NCBI GenBank assembly: GCA_963666415.2
Contig: CAXXPD010000002.1
Coordinates: 434,001 to 498,000, forward strand
DNA from: Bin87 sp963666415
GTDB taxonomy: Bacteria; Chloroflexota; Dehalococcoidia; Lucifugimonadales; UBA3495
Reading direction: 5' to 3'
Length of the DNA: 64,000 nt
The notes below the pieces were generated by a model. The model was given only the letters and a program-made list of their open reading frames with translations. It had not been told where the DNA came from and made no database searches. Below are positions 9,296 to 18,400 of this stretch, in pieces. A program made the translations under genes and the position numbers. The stretch's first letter is position 1. Each line of letters starts with the position of its first letter.

Positions 9296-10727
9296 GTAAC
9301 AGTTCAGACTTGGTGAGGTGAATTGGCCGAAGGCGGGTTGCCGAACGCTGGCACGGGTGGCGGTGGTTATGTCATATACAGGGCATGGATACTGAAGTGG
9401 ACCTGACCACCGTCGACCGCGCTGTCCTCATTGCCATCATCGCCGAGTTACAGGCGGTGATTGAGCGGTTGCAGCGGCGGATTGCCGAACTGGAAGGCCA
9501 GGCGAAACCGGGCGGCCCGCTCCGAATGCCCGGCCTCAAGGCGAAATCGGGCCGGAAGCCCCCAGCGCAGCCGGGGCCCCGCAAGTAGCGACGCCACGGC
9601 TTCGCTCGCCCGCGCATGACACCGACCCACCGGGTGGAGCACGTGATGGAGAACTGTCCCGATTGCGGCGCCCACCTGTCCGGCGGCTGGATCCAGCGCA
9701 CTCGGGAGGTCATCGAGCTGCCGGTGGTTCCCGCGCAAGTCACCGAGCACGTCTACATTGCTCGGACTTGCCCGGCCTGCCGACGGCGCTGCACACCTCC
9801 GGCGGAACTGGGCGGCGTGGTCCTGGGCCAGCAGCGCCTCGGCGTCAACCTGCTCAGCCTGATCGCCACGCTGCGGGAAGAGGGGCGGCTGCCCATCCGC
9901 AGCGTCCAGTGGTATCTGGACACCGTGCATCAGTTGCGCCTCAGCGTGGGGGCCATCGTGAGCGCCATCCATCGCACGGCGCAGCGGGCCCAACCGGCAG
10001 TGGCCGCGATCCTGGACCGCATCCGCGCCAGCCCAGTGGTCCACGCCGACGAAACCGGCTGGCGTCAGAGCGGGGCCAACGGCTACGTGTGGACTTTCAG
10101 CACCCCCACCGAACGCTACTTCCTGCGGCGGGGTCGGGGCAAAACAGTCGTGGACGAGGCGCTGAGCGATGCTTTCTCCGGAGTATTGGTCAGCGATTTC
10201 TACGCCGCCTACCACCATTATGACGGCCCCAAGCAGCGGTGCTGGGCCCACCTGCTGCGGGACATCCACGACCTGCGCACCCTCTACCCCGATGCTGCGC
10301 CACTGGCCAGGTGGGCCGACGCCGTCCACGGGATTTACGACCGGGCCAAAGCCTGCACTCATCCCCAGGCCAAGCGGCGGCGCACCGCCCAACTGGCCCT
10401 GGAACGACAACTGCTGGCCCTCGGCCAGCCTTTCCGGCACGACCCGTCGGCAACCCAGGCCAAGCTGTGCCGACGCATCGAGCGCCACATCAAGGAACTC
10501 TTCGTCTTCGTGGCCGAACCGGACGTGCCTTCAGACAACAACGCTGCCGAACGCAGCCTGCGCCATCTGGTCATCAGCCGCAAGATCAGCGGCGGCACCC
10601 GCTCGGAGCAGGGCACCGAGAGCAAGATGACGCTGGCATCCATCTTCGGCACCTGGCGCGCCCAAGGTCTAAATCCTCTCGCCGCCTGCCGTCAGCTGCT
10701 CGTTTCCCCTCTACTCTGAACTGTTAC
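9296..10727 (+). mobile_element. IS66-family element, copy 1
   Basis: 1432 bp with 13-bp perfect terminal inverted repeats (GTAACAGTTCAGA / TCTGAACTGTTAC) and a perfect 8-bp target duplication TATTCCCT (9288-9295 and 10728-10735), the size expected for IS66. It carries only the large transposase gene. Apart from at least four substitutions it matches copy 2 at 37103-38534. It landed inside a CATTGCGAG-type repeat: GTCATTGCGAGC stands on both sides. Confidence 0.95.
9385..10719 (+). pseudogene. IS66 transposase with an in-frame amber codon
   Basis: The frame is that of the 444-residue transposase of copy 2, but codon 68 is TAG (9586-9588) where copy 2 has CAG. Past the TAG the frame is open to 10719. 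It holds the CPDCG...CPACR zinc region, the catalytic block ADETGWRQSG, DFYAAY and PSDNNAAERSLR. A single C-to-T change explains it. Without suppression only a 67-residue peptide, or a product from an internal start, could be made. Confidence 0.9.
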
Positions 10728-10737
10728 TATTCCCTGT

Positions 10738-10865
10738 GTCATTGCGAGCGTAGCGTGGCAATCCCGTCGCCGTAGCAACGGCGGTTCCCCGACGTGTGTT
10801 CAACCTCATCGAGATTGCCACGTCGCTCGTCAAGCTCGGGATGAGCGGGTGCTCATCGCAATGAC
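10738..10865. repeat. CATTGCGAG-type palindromic repeat, full copy
   Basis: About 128 bp running from GTCATTGCGAGCGTAGCGTG through GTAGCAACGGCGG to GATTGCCACGTCGC and TCGCAATGAC. The ends and inner arms are inverted copies of each other, giving a long imperfect hairpin. A fragment of the same start lies at 9275-9286 on the other side of the IS66. Full copies also occur near 30.4, 33.3 and 39.3 kb. Confidence 0.75.
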
Positions 10866-10983
10866 GGATTGAAGTGGGGACGCGTGACCCGGCACGCCAT
10901 CTTGCGGTGCGTCATAATCGGCTTTCGGATTGACCGGGGTTGTACGACTCAGTCCCGTGAACACTGGTTATATCCAGACCGCA

Positions 10984-11439
10984 TTAGTACGCGGTGGCAT
11001 CGTGCCGGCATTGTTTCAGCTTTACGATGCGGCCAGCTTCGGCCAGATAGCGATAGATGGTTACCGTTGCCCCCACATTCAGGTTCAGCATTTCATCCGT
11101 TTTGCTGAACTCGCACTCCACATACTCGTCCTTTTTCAGGCGTCGTTTCTCGATGTGAAACTGCACGCGCCTGCCGTCAATCTTGCTGATTATGCCGGTG
11201 AACCCGTAATACCCTCCGGCATCCTTTATCGAGTCAAACCGCACCGGATTGAGCTCTTTCTCACGGTGAAAATATTGGTAGAGTTGTACTGCGGGTTGGG
11301 CGGTCGGCGTTGGCGTCGGTATGGGCGTTGACGTCGGCGCCGCTCCTTCGCAGGCGGTCAGCAGTATCATCGCCAGCACTAGAATGGCGGCGAATCTGGC
11401 CACGGTGGCGCTAACCGATTGAAGTCGGGAATGTACCAA
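10984..11439 (-). CDS. Putative lipoprotein with OB-fold-like (tRNA_anti-like) domain
   Basis: 151 residues. The N-terminal hydrophobic stretch ends in a lipobox LTAC (Cys30), followed by a Thr/Pro linker, so it is predicted to be anchored outside the membrane. The C-terminal part (YYGFTGIISKIDGRRVQFHI ... VGATVTIYRYLAEAGRIVKL) resembles the small OB-like domains called tRNA_anti-like. Function unknown. Both neighbouring genes are unrelated. Confidence 0.6.
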   Translation of the reverse strand: MVHSRLQSVSATVARFAAILVLAMILLTACEGAAPTSTPIPTPTPTAQPAVQLYQYFHREKELNPVRFDSIKDAGGYYGFTGIISKIDGRRVQFHIEKRRLKKDEYVECEFSKTDEMLNLNVGATVTIYRYLAEAGRIVKLKQCRHDATAY

Positions 11440-11534
11440 TTTTCGATTGCTGACCTGGCATCTGCTGCGCGACGTTCGTCGAAACGCTTACCGTCGAATT
11501 GCGCCAATTATACATACCGCCGCAAGCCCAACCT

Positions 11535-12857
11535 TCAGTCCTCGGATACGACCCGTATGTTTTGCCCTCCGTCAGCCTGTTGGCGACTCGGCGGCCTGGC
11601 GGTCAGCATCAGCAGCGAGACCACGGCCAGGTTGATGCCAAAGGCCATGAAAACCGGCAGGTAGCTATGCACCTGGTCAACGACTACACCGGCCACGAAG
11701 GGCCCCAACGCCTGCCCGGCCACCTGCGCCGCCAGACCCCAGGCCCGTATCGCGCCCAGATGCAGCCGGCCGAAATAGTCGGCCCAGGCCAGCCGGCTGA
11801 TGATGTGCAGCCCGCCCACGCCAAATCCCAAAATGAACGCTCCGGTTACGCCGGCCGCAATGTTGTCGGCGAAGGCTGTAACCACGGCGCCGCCGCTCAC
11901 CACCAGTCCCGCTGCTGGCATCATCACCCGCATCGGGAACCGCTGGCAGAGTGCCGACCACAGCAAGCTGGCCGGAACCTGAGAGATGGCAAAGGTGCTG
12001 GCCGTCCATACTGCTATGGAGCCCGGCACACCCTGGTCGATGAAATGGGGCACCTGGTGCAGCGACACGCCGGCCTGCGCGATAAAGCCGGCGAAGGCAA
12101 ACAGCATCATCAGCCAGAACGCCCGCGTACGCATCGCCTGGCGCAATGTAAAATTCATTTCGTCGGCGCTGGTTTGGGGACGTCGGCCACCGGGCGCTGT
12201 GCCGCTATTCGGTACCGGCCGGTCACCGTCGGGCAGCAGCGCCAGATCCTCGGGGCGCCGTCCCATCAGCAGAATCGCCGGCGCTACGCCGATGGCCAGC
12301 GTCCAGATTCCCAGGGCATACCACGCCGCCGGCCAGCTCCACACGCCGATCATAACCTGGGCGGCCAGCGGCATCACTGCCAGGCCGGATCCCTGTAGCA
12401 CGTGGTTCATCGCCAGCGCAAAGGGCCGCCGCCGGATAAACCAGTTGCTAACCGCCGTGGATGTGCCCAATTCCAACGGGCTGGCAAACGCCGCCCGACC
12501 CGGCACGTATATCAGATAGAACAGGCAAACCTGATTGACCATGCCAAGTCCGATGGCGCATATTCCGGCAATTCCCGATGATACTCCGACCACCAGCCCG
12601 GAACCGTAGCGGTCGATCAACGGGCCAACCAGCGGCGACAGCACCACTGCGAACACACCGCCCAGGCTCACCGCGCCGGCCACCTGCGTCCGCGACCAGC
12701 CAAAGGACTCCTCCATCGGCACCACGAACACCGTCAGCACCGCCACCGACATCAATGGCCGCGAGGAGTAGGAGGCTATCCCGGTTAACCCCAGGATCAC
12801 CCAGCCATAATAGAAGGGAATGTTGCGAGCGGTCCGAGCCTGCAGCGCACGCATCAA
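11535..12857 (-). CDS. MFS transporter
   Basis: 440 residues with about 12 hydrophobic segments. The opening FYYGWVILGLTGIASY and the loop GPLIDRYGSGLVVGV resemble the oxalate/formate and monocarboxylate-type MFS branch. A charged central loop (RRPEDLALLPDGDRP) separates the halves. Substrate unknown. It stands alone between repeat-rich gaps. Confidence 0.85.
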   Translation of the reverse strand: MMRALQARTARNIPFYYGWVILGLTGIASYSSRPLMSVAVLTVFVVPMEESFGWSRTQVAGAVSLGGVFAVVLSPLVGPLIDRYGSGLVVGVSSGIAGICAIGLGMVNQVCLFYLIYVPGRAAFASPLELGTSTAVSNWFIRRRPFALAMNHVLQGSGLAVMPLAAQVMIGVWSWPAAWYALGIWTLAIGVAPAILLMGRRPEDLALLPDGDRPVPNSGTAPGGRRPQTSADEMNFTLRQAMRTRAFWLMMLFAFAGFIAQAGVSLHQVPHFIDQGVPGSIAVWTASTFAISQVPASLLWSALCQRFPMRVMMPAAGLVVSGGAVVTAFADNIAAGVTGAFILGFGVGGLHIISRLAWADYFGRLHLGAIRAWGLAAQVAGQALGPFVAGVVVDQVHSYLPVFMAFGINLAVVSLLMLTARPPSRQQADGGQNIRVVSED

Positions 12858-13067
12858 TGGGCGCCAAACCAGCCGCGCGCGCGTACCAAATCAGGGGAGC
12901 AAGTGGACGTATCTATACAGTTCAAGGGTTATGAAACGCCTGGCCGCCGGAAGCCGAAAATGGCGGGCTACTAATCGCAGCGATTATATCAGGTAGACGT
13001 GAACCCACCGTCTGACCCCGGAAAGCCGTCGCCCAGCCACAACCCAATGTGCCCAACCATCGCGCTT

Positions 13068-13283
13068 GTCATTGCGAGAAGCGCAGGGACGGGCCAATGT
13101 CGATACCTCGGCATCCTGCCATTGCGAGGAGCAGAGCGACGTGGCAATCCCGATGAGGTTGGACATACGTCGGCGCACCGCCGTTGCTACGACGACGCGA
13201 TTGCCACGCTACGCTCGCAATGACAAAGCGGGTACCCGTGAGCTCGTTGACCACCGGAATTGCCACGCTTCACTCGCGATGAC
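13068..13283. repeat. Cluster of CATTGCGAG-type repeats
   Basis: An inverted-orientation full unit (about 13119-13224: CATTGCGAGGAGCAGAGCG ... CGTTGCTACGACG ... CGCTCGCAATGAC) with partial units on each side (13068-13082; ACTCGCGATGAC near 13274-13283). The rest of the gap 12858-13393 shows no gene. Confidence 0.7.
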
Positions 13284-13381
13284 TGTGTTGTGCCCCACTC
13301 AATCTTCCTGATATTGGGCAATCGAAAGGCACTATGACCAAGGTACGGCGGCCACGGAGGGAACGTCTAACTCGGCTGCGT

Positions 13382-13387
13382 TATAAT
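13382..13387 (+). promoter_or_regulatory. Candidate -10 box of nadE
   Basis: A perfect TATAAT ends 6 bases before the ATG at 13394, so the expected transcription start coincides with the start codon. No Shine-Dalgarno sequence is visible. This favours the 13394 start over an upstream in-frame one at 13334. Confidence 0.55.
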
Positions 13388-13393
13388 AACCCG

Positions 13394-15148
13394 ATGCAAC
13401 GCAACTTTCGGTTGGCCCTGGCCCAGTTCAACCCCACCGTGGGCGACATCCCCGGCAATACTACTCGCATCATCGAGTTGATTGGCGAGGCACGGGCCGC
13501 ACACGCTGACCTGGTGGCGTTTCCCGAGCTGGCGGTAACGGGCTATCCGCCCGAGGATTTGCTGTTCAAGCCATCGTTCCTGGCCGACAACACCGCTGCC
13601 GTCGAGCGCATTGCCGCCGCCACCCGCGGCATCTCCGCCGTGGTGGGTTGTGTGGAGGTGGGCAACGACATTGCCAACGCCGCCGCCATCATCGACGACT
13701 GCCGCATGGTGGACTGGTATCGCAAGATGTACCTGCCCAACTACGGCGTGTTCGACGAAGACCGCTACTTCCGTCGGGGCGACGTGTGCCCGGTGTACGT
13801 AATCAACGGGACGCCGGTGGGAGTCAATATCTGCGAGGACATCTGGTATCCGGTGGGCCCCATCGCCGTGCAGCGCGACGCTGGCGCCGAGGTGATTGTC
13901 AACATCAATGCCTCCCCGTTCCACGCCGGCAAAGCCAGCCAGCGGGAGCGCATGATTGCCACCCGCGCCGCCGACAACGGCGTCTTCGTAGCCTACCTCA
14001 ACACGGTCGGCGGCCAGGACGAGCTGGTGTTCGACGGGGCCAGCATCGTGTGCGCGCCTGATGGTACCGTCGTGTCGCGGGGGCCATCATTTGAAGATCG
14101 CCTCATCATCGCCGACCTGGACGTGGAGTCGGTGTTCCGCCAGCGCTTGCGCGACCCACGGCAACGCAAGGAAAACCCCAACATCCTCAGCGAGGTGGGG
14201 CGAGCGCAACTGACGCCAATATCCGGCCACCACTTTTCCACCCGGCAAAGCACCGTCAATTCACCGTTGTATCCCAACCTGGACGAAACCGAGGAGGTTT
14301 ACCAGGCGCTGGTGGTGGGCACCCGGGATTACGTGCGTAAATCGGGGTTCCGGCGCGCACTGATTGGCCTCTCGGGCGGCATCGACTCCGCGCTGACCGC
14401 CACCGTGGCGATGGACGCCCTGGGAGCCGGCAACGTGGTCGGCGTTACGATGCCGTCGCGCTATTCATCCGAAGGCAGCATCGCTGACTCTCAGGAGCTG
14501 GCTGACAACCTGTGCATCAAGCTGTGGCGCGTGCCGATCGAGCCGGCGCACCTCGCCTTTACCGAAATGCTGGCCGAACAGTTCGCCGGCACCGACCCCA
14601 ACGTGGCCGAGGAGAACGTGCAGGCCCGCATCCGCGGTAACGTGCTGATGTCCCTGTCGAACAAGTTCGGCTGGCTCGTTCTCACCACCGGCAACAAGAG
14701 CGAAATGGCCATGGGCTATGCCACGCTCTACGGAGATATGGCCGGCGGTTTCGCAGTGCTCAAGGATGTGCCCAAGACGCTGGTGTATAACCTTTGCCGC
14801 TGGCGCAACGACCGCACCCCCAACGGCAAGCCGCTCATTCCATTGGCCACGCTGGCCAAACCGCCCAGCGCCGAACTGCGTCCCGACCAGACCGACCAGG
14901 ACACGTTGCCACCCTACGAGCAGCTCGATCCCATCATCAAAGCCTACGTCGAAGACGACTTTGGTTACGCCGACATGGTTGAGATGGGCCACCATCCCGA
15001 GTGGGTGCGGCAGGTGATGAACGCGGTCGACCGCAACGAGTACAAACGGCGGCAGGCTCCACCGGGCGTCAAGATTACACCTCGGGCATTCGGCAAAGAC
15101 CGCCGACTCCCCATCGTCAATCGCTATCGACCATTGCCGCCGATCTAG
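13394..15148 (+). CDS. nadE: NAD+ synthetase, glutamine-hydrolysing
   Basis: 584 residues. An N-terminal nitrilase-type amidase domain (LALAQFNPTVGD; FPELAVTGYPPEDLL with catalytic Glu; NICEDIWYP with the nucleophilic Cys) supplies ammonia. The C-terminal synthetase domain has the ATP pyrophosphatase loop LSGGIDSALTA at about residue 330 and the NAD-binding region TTGNKSEMAMGYATLYGDM. It makes NAD+ from deamido-NAD+, ATP and glutamine. The C-terminus PIVNRYRP is family-typical and is followed by TAG, so TAG serves as a normal stop here. Confidence 0.95.
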   Translation: MQRNFRLALAQFNPTVGDIPGNTTRIIELIGEARAAHADLVAFPELAVTGYPPEDLLFKPSFLADNTAAVERIAAATRGISAVVGCVEVGNDIANAAAIIDDCRMVDWYRKMYLPNYGVFDEDRYFRRGDVCPVYVINGTPVGVNICEDIWYPVGPIAVQRDAGAEVIVNINASPFHAGKASQRERMIATRAADNGVFVAYLNTVGGQDELVFDGASIVCAPDGTVVSRGPSFEDRLIIADLDVESVFRQRLRDPRQRKENPNILSEVGRAQLTPISGHHFSTRQSTVNSPLYPNLDETEEVYQALVVGTRDYVRKSGFRRALIGLSGGIDSALTATVAMDALGAGNVVGVTMPSRYSSEGSIADSQELADNLCIKLWRVPIEPAHLAFTEMLAEQFAGTDPNVAEENVQARIRGNVLMSLSNKFGWLVLTTGNKSEMAMGYATLYGDMAGGFAVLKDVPKTLVYNLCRWRNDRTPNGKPLIPLATLAKPPSAELRPDQTDQDTLPPYEQLDPIIKAYVEDDFGYADMVEMGHHPEWVRQVMNAVDRNEYKRRQAPPGVKITPRAFGKDRRLPIVNRYRPLPPI

Positions 15149-15242
15149 GCACGCTGGGCATAGATTTTCACCTTCGGTCGCCGTAGCGTCGCCTACGCCC
15201 CGATATCTTGACCACGGGCCAACCCACAGGAGAACATACACG

Positions 15243-15686
15243 ATGGAAGTCGAACGCAAGCTTGCCGAAATGGGCCTTACCGTCATCGAACCCAACCCGT
15301 CCATCGGCAACTTCGTGCCAGCGGTACGCACCGGAAACCTGGTCTTCGTGTCCGGCAACCTGCCCCGCCTCCCCGATGGCGCCATGGTCAACCCGGGCAA
15401 GTTGGGTCGCGAGGTCAGCGTGGAAGAGGGCGCCGCCGCTGCGCGTCAGAGCGCGGTGAACTGCCTTTCCGCCGCCAAAAGCATCATCGGCGACCTGGAC
15501 AAGGTGCAGCGGGTGGTCAAACTACTGGTGATGGTGAACAGCGACCCGGCCTTCGAGCAGCAGGCATTGGTGGGCAATGGCGCATCCGACCTGCTGGTGG
15601 AACTGTACGGCGACGCCGGCAAGCACGCCCGCTCCGCAGTGGGGATGGCTGCCCTCCCCGCGGCGCTCCCGTCGAAGTGGAGATGA
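15243..15686 (+). CDS. RidA family protein with frameshifted C-terminus
   Basis: 147 residues in this frame. Matches the RidA/YjgF family (enamine/imine deaminases that clear reactive intermediates): VRTGNLVFVSGNLP, GREVSVEEGAAAARQSAVNC, and HARSAVGMAALP near the end. After LP the expected GGAPVEVEMILEVAD is encoded in the neighbouring frame, ending with TGA at 15704-15706, so one base seems missing near 15660. Either the last ~14 residues were replaced by AALPSKWR or this is a sequence error. ATG at 15243 follows an AGGAGA-type site. Confidence 0.85.
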   Translation: MEVERKLAEMGLTVIEPNPSIGNFVPAVRTGNLVFVSGNLPRLPDGAMVNPGKLGREVSVEEGAAAARQSAVNCLSAAKSIIGDLDKVQRVVKLLVMVNSDPAFEQQALVGNGASDLLVELYGDAGKHARSAVGMAALPAALPSKWR

Positions 15687-15722
15687 TTCTCGAGGTGGCC
15701 GACTGATGCCGATTACAACAGG

Positions 15723-16349
15723 CTATGCCATCTGGCGATGCGTCAGATCCAAGTCCGAAGCAGGGCGCTCGGGAGCGAACTCATGCCCAATCCTGGACGG
15801 TTCCCGGAACGTAATCGCATCATAGTGATCGGCCAGCGGAACGAAGATGCCATTTTCCTCAGCCCATAGGCGTATTCCACGATTACAGGAATGAGCCCAC
15901 GATAACACCTCTACCTTCCAGGAACGGTTATGCATCCTTTGGAGGGTGCTGTGAAACCCTTGCCCTTCAACGTAGCCGGCTCCATCGCCGGTTAATAGCA
16001 CGACAGTTCCCGGGTCGCCGTTGTAATCAAGGGCATCCTCTAGCATTCTCAGTTGCAGAATACGGTCGGGCATATCCTGTTCGCCACGGGTAGTTTCACC
16101 GCGGTCAAATAGCCGCACTTCTATGCCCTGATTTTCAAGCCTGTTCCATAGCGACCGCATCTCGGGAGGCACAGACCCGGCTGCTACCGTTTTTTCCAAC
16201 GGACGTCCCGCCAGCGCCAAATTCAGGAGGCCGTCGAACTTGATGCGCACGAGGTACCGAGCCCCCGGCGTTCCTTCGCGTTCTTCAGCAATGCGCTGCG
16301 CTTCGTGGTAGATGTTGGAGTTATCCCAATACACGAACACGCCGCTCAA
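15723..16349 (-). CDS. NYN-domain (PIN-like) protein
   Basis: 208 residues. The opening VFVYWDNSNIYHEAQR (Asp9), a middle acidic region GEQDMPDRILQLRMLEDAL and VVLLTGDGAGYVEG fit the NYN/LabA-type branch of PIN-like nucleases, which use a cluster of Asp residues to bind metal and cut RNA. The target is unknown. It stands alone, convergent with the RidA gene. Confidence 0.75.
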   Translation of the reverse strand: MSGVFVYWDNSNIYHEAQRIAEEREGTPGARYLVRIKFDGLLNLALAGRPLEKTVAAGSVPPEMRSLWNRLENQGIEVRLFDRGETTRGEQDMPDRILQLRMLEDALDYNGDPGTVVLLTGDGAGYVEGQGFHSTLQRMHNRSWKVEVLSWAHSCNRGIRLWAEENGIFVPLADHYDAITFREPSRIGHEFAPERPASDLDLTHRQMA

Positions 16350-16401
16350 TTTAAAACCCCTTCAAATGTGATCATTGGCGAGAGACCTTTGCAACAGTTT
16401 A

Positions 16402-17142
16402 CTACACGCCAGTCTCTCGCATCGCCGGCTCCAGTTCCTTGTACGAGAACACGGCAAACAGGGGATCTGACGGAGGCGAATCGTCGGCGTTGGACAAGCC
16501 GCCGCGCACGCCGTTGAGTCCGCCGGCGTGGTGCATATAGGATGCCACCAATTCGATATGGTCTTCGTCGCTGGTGCCGCGCCAAACCCGCACCGCTTTG
16601 GTGGGAAAGCAGCGGTTGGAGAAGGACACCACGAATACACCGCCGGGCCTCAGGATGCGCGATACTTCGGAAAATACATCCAGCGGTCGCGTCAGATACT
16701 GCACCGACACGGTGATCACCACCGCATCAAATGACTCATCGTCGAAGGGCAATGACGGGTCGGCGTTGATGTCCTGCACCACGTACTCGGCCAGCTGCGG
16801 GTTGTCGGCCATTTCGACGGCGTTCATACCCAACCCGACACTGCGACGGTGCGGATGAGATTCAGGCCAGTGCGTGCGCCAGCTGCTCATCAGGTCCAGC
16901 ACTTCGGCCTGCTCGGGAATCAACCGCTGAAACAGCTTGCCAACCGCATCGATGGCTCCGTCGTCAATATGGACAACGAGCCGCGGCATCGTGTAAAACT
17001 CGGCGTCATTGCTATCGTCCTCCCGCTGGAAAAAATCCGGCGGGAAGTTTCGCGGATCCATTGCCAAACCCAAACTCCTGATGAGACCGATATCGCCAGC
17101 CCGCGCCGGGAATATCGCCTGCTCACGTTCCGATAAATTCAT
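16402..17142 (-). CDS. SAM-dependent methyltransferase (class I)
   Basis: 246 residues from the ATG at 17142; an upstream GTG would add four. Class I methyltransferase features: motif I region EVLDLMSSWRTHWP (glycines of the usual motif replaced), VVQDINADPSLPFDDESFD, and the post-motif VFSEVSRILRPGGVFVVSFS. The substrate cannot be named. No operon partner is evident. Confidence 0.75.
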   Translation of the reverse strand: MNLSEREQAIFPARAGDIGLIRSLGLAMDPRNFPPDFFQREDDSNDAEFYTMPRLVVHIDDGAIDAVGKLFQRLIPEQAEVLDLMSSWRTHWPESHPHRRSVGLGMNAVEMADNPQLAEYVVQDINADPSLPFDDESFDAVVITVSVQYLTRPLDVFSEVSRILRPGGVFVVSFSNRCFPTKAVRVWRGTSDEDHIELVASYMHHAGGLNGVRGGLSNADDSPPSDPLFAVFSYKELEPAMRETGV

Positions 17143-17213
17143 CAAGGCCCTCACCCCAAAGCCGCTCGTCGAGTGTTGGGGGCCATCGACGCCGTTACCA
17201 TCAACCTCCCGGT

Positions 17214-17295
17214 CCCCTCTCCCCCTGGGAGAGGGTTAGGGTGAGGGCCGCCTCCTCTTTCCCCTCTATCTCAATGGGAAAGGGCCGGGGTAAGG
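17214..17295. repeat. Two CCCTCTCCC-type repeats in tandem
   Basis: CCCCTCTCCCCCTGGGAGAGGGTTAGGGTGAGGG-like unit at about 17214-17247 and a diverged second unit ending at about 17295 (TTTCCCCTC...GGGAAAGGGCCGGGGTAAGG). The first shows what the intact target of MITE copy B looked like. Confidence 0.7.
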
Positions 17296-17315
17296 ATGAG
17301 AACCGGGCAACCAGG

Positions 17316-18335
17316 CTACCCCAGCCGGTAAGCCCGCGCCGCGCATCCATGGAACATATCCGCCCGTTCGCTGGCCGAAAAATCAGCCGACATCCGCTTG
17401 AAGGCGTTCCACATCACGTGGTACGAGAACGACTCCTTGTCCACCGGAAAGTTGCTCTCGAACATACAACGGCTGGGACCAAACTGCTCGATGCAGTAGC
17501 GCATTATCGGGTCGATGGCCGCCGCCATTTCTTCCGAGCCAACCGGAATCGGCCGTTCGTGCCAGTCGAAACCCGTCCTCGGCATTCCGACGCCGCCCAG
17601 CTTGAGCACCACGTTGGGGGCAGACGCCGCAGAAGCAATCCCGCTGCGCCAGTTGGCCATCGTCTCTTCCGGGTTGGCGGCGTATGGGCCGGTGCGCATC
17701 AGCCCGCCCACGTGGTTCAGCACAATGGTCAGGTCGGGCACAGCCCTGGCGAAATCGGCCACTTCGGTCAGTTGCGGGTGCAGGCACGACAAGTCCAGGG
17801 ACAGGTTCATCTCGGCCAGCACCTTGGCGCCAGCCCGGTAATCCTCGCTGGCCAACTGATTGGGGAAGGGATACGCGCCGGGGTTGGTTACCTCCGGATG
17901 CGGGTCCCAGCTCACGCCGTGGCGGATCCCGCTGAAACGGTTGGGAGACGCGGCCCGCAAAGCCTCCAGCACCGGACGCACACCGCTGCCCAGGTGCAGG
18001 TTGGCGTGACCGACGATGCCGTGAGCCGCCCGAGTGCCGCCGTAGATTCCGCTGGCGCTCTGGGCAGCGATACCCTGCACAAACTCCACTTCGCCAACCG
18101 GACGCATCTCGTCGGATGCGCCATCGCGGTACATCGACCTGGCCTCCACAAACACCGTGGAAACCACGTTGTGGCCGCTGCCCGTATCCGCCATCAACTC
18201 GTCCAGCATATAACGCGGTTCAACCCGGTCGGCGCGCTGGTCCCAAAAGTGGTGGTGCGGGTCGCAGATGGGCAAATCGGGTTCCAGGGTAGGCTCCACG
18301 GTCTGAGCCAGCCAGTAATTGATTGGTGCCGCCAT
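17316..18335 (-). CDS. Amidohydrolase family protein (second of a tandem pair)
   Basis: 339 residues. Metal-dependent hydrolase of the amidohydrolase-2 type: ICDPHHHFWD near the N-terminus (metal-binding His pair), LNHVGG in the middle and FESNFPVDK near the C-terminus (catalytic Asp region). Members cleave lactones or decarboxylate ring acids; the substrate is unknown. The ATG at 18335 follows GGAGG at good spacing, so I chose it over the long upstream extension, which reads antisense-like sequence. It lies 65 bases after its paralogue and is probably co-transcribed. Confidence 0.85.
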   Translation of the reverse strand: MAAPINYWLAQTVEPTLEPDLPICDPHHHFWDQRADRVEPRYMLDELMADTGSGHNVVSTVFVEARSMYRDGASDEMRPVGEVEFVQGIAAQSASGIYGGTRAAHGIVGHANLHLGSGVRPVLEALRAASPNRFSGIRHGVSWDPHPEVTNPGAYPFPNQLASEDYRAGAKVLAEMNLSLDLSCLHPQLTEVADFARAVPDLTIVLNHVGGLMRTGPYAANPEETMANWRSGIASAASAPNVVLKLGGVGMPRTGFDWHERPIPVGSEEMAAAIDPIMRYCIEQFGPSRCMFESNFPVDKESFSYHVMWNAFKRMSADFSASERADMFHGCAARAYRLG

Positions 18336-18400
18336 ACTCCTGCCTCCTTGCCTGACTCCTTGGTTCAATCCCGCGGGTACGGTGCCGGGTTCGACGCCGG

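Noticed and set aside
13394..15148. Global reassignment of TAG as a sense codon
   Set aside because: nadE ends at TAG right after its conserved C-terminus, and three other normal genes end in TAG, so TAG is a working stop.
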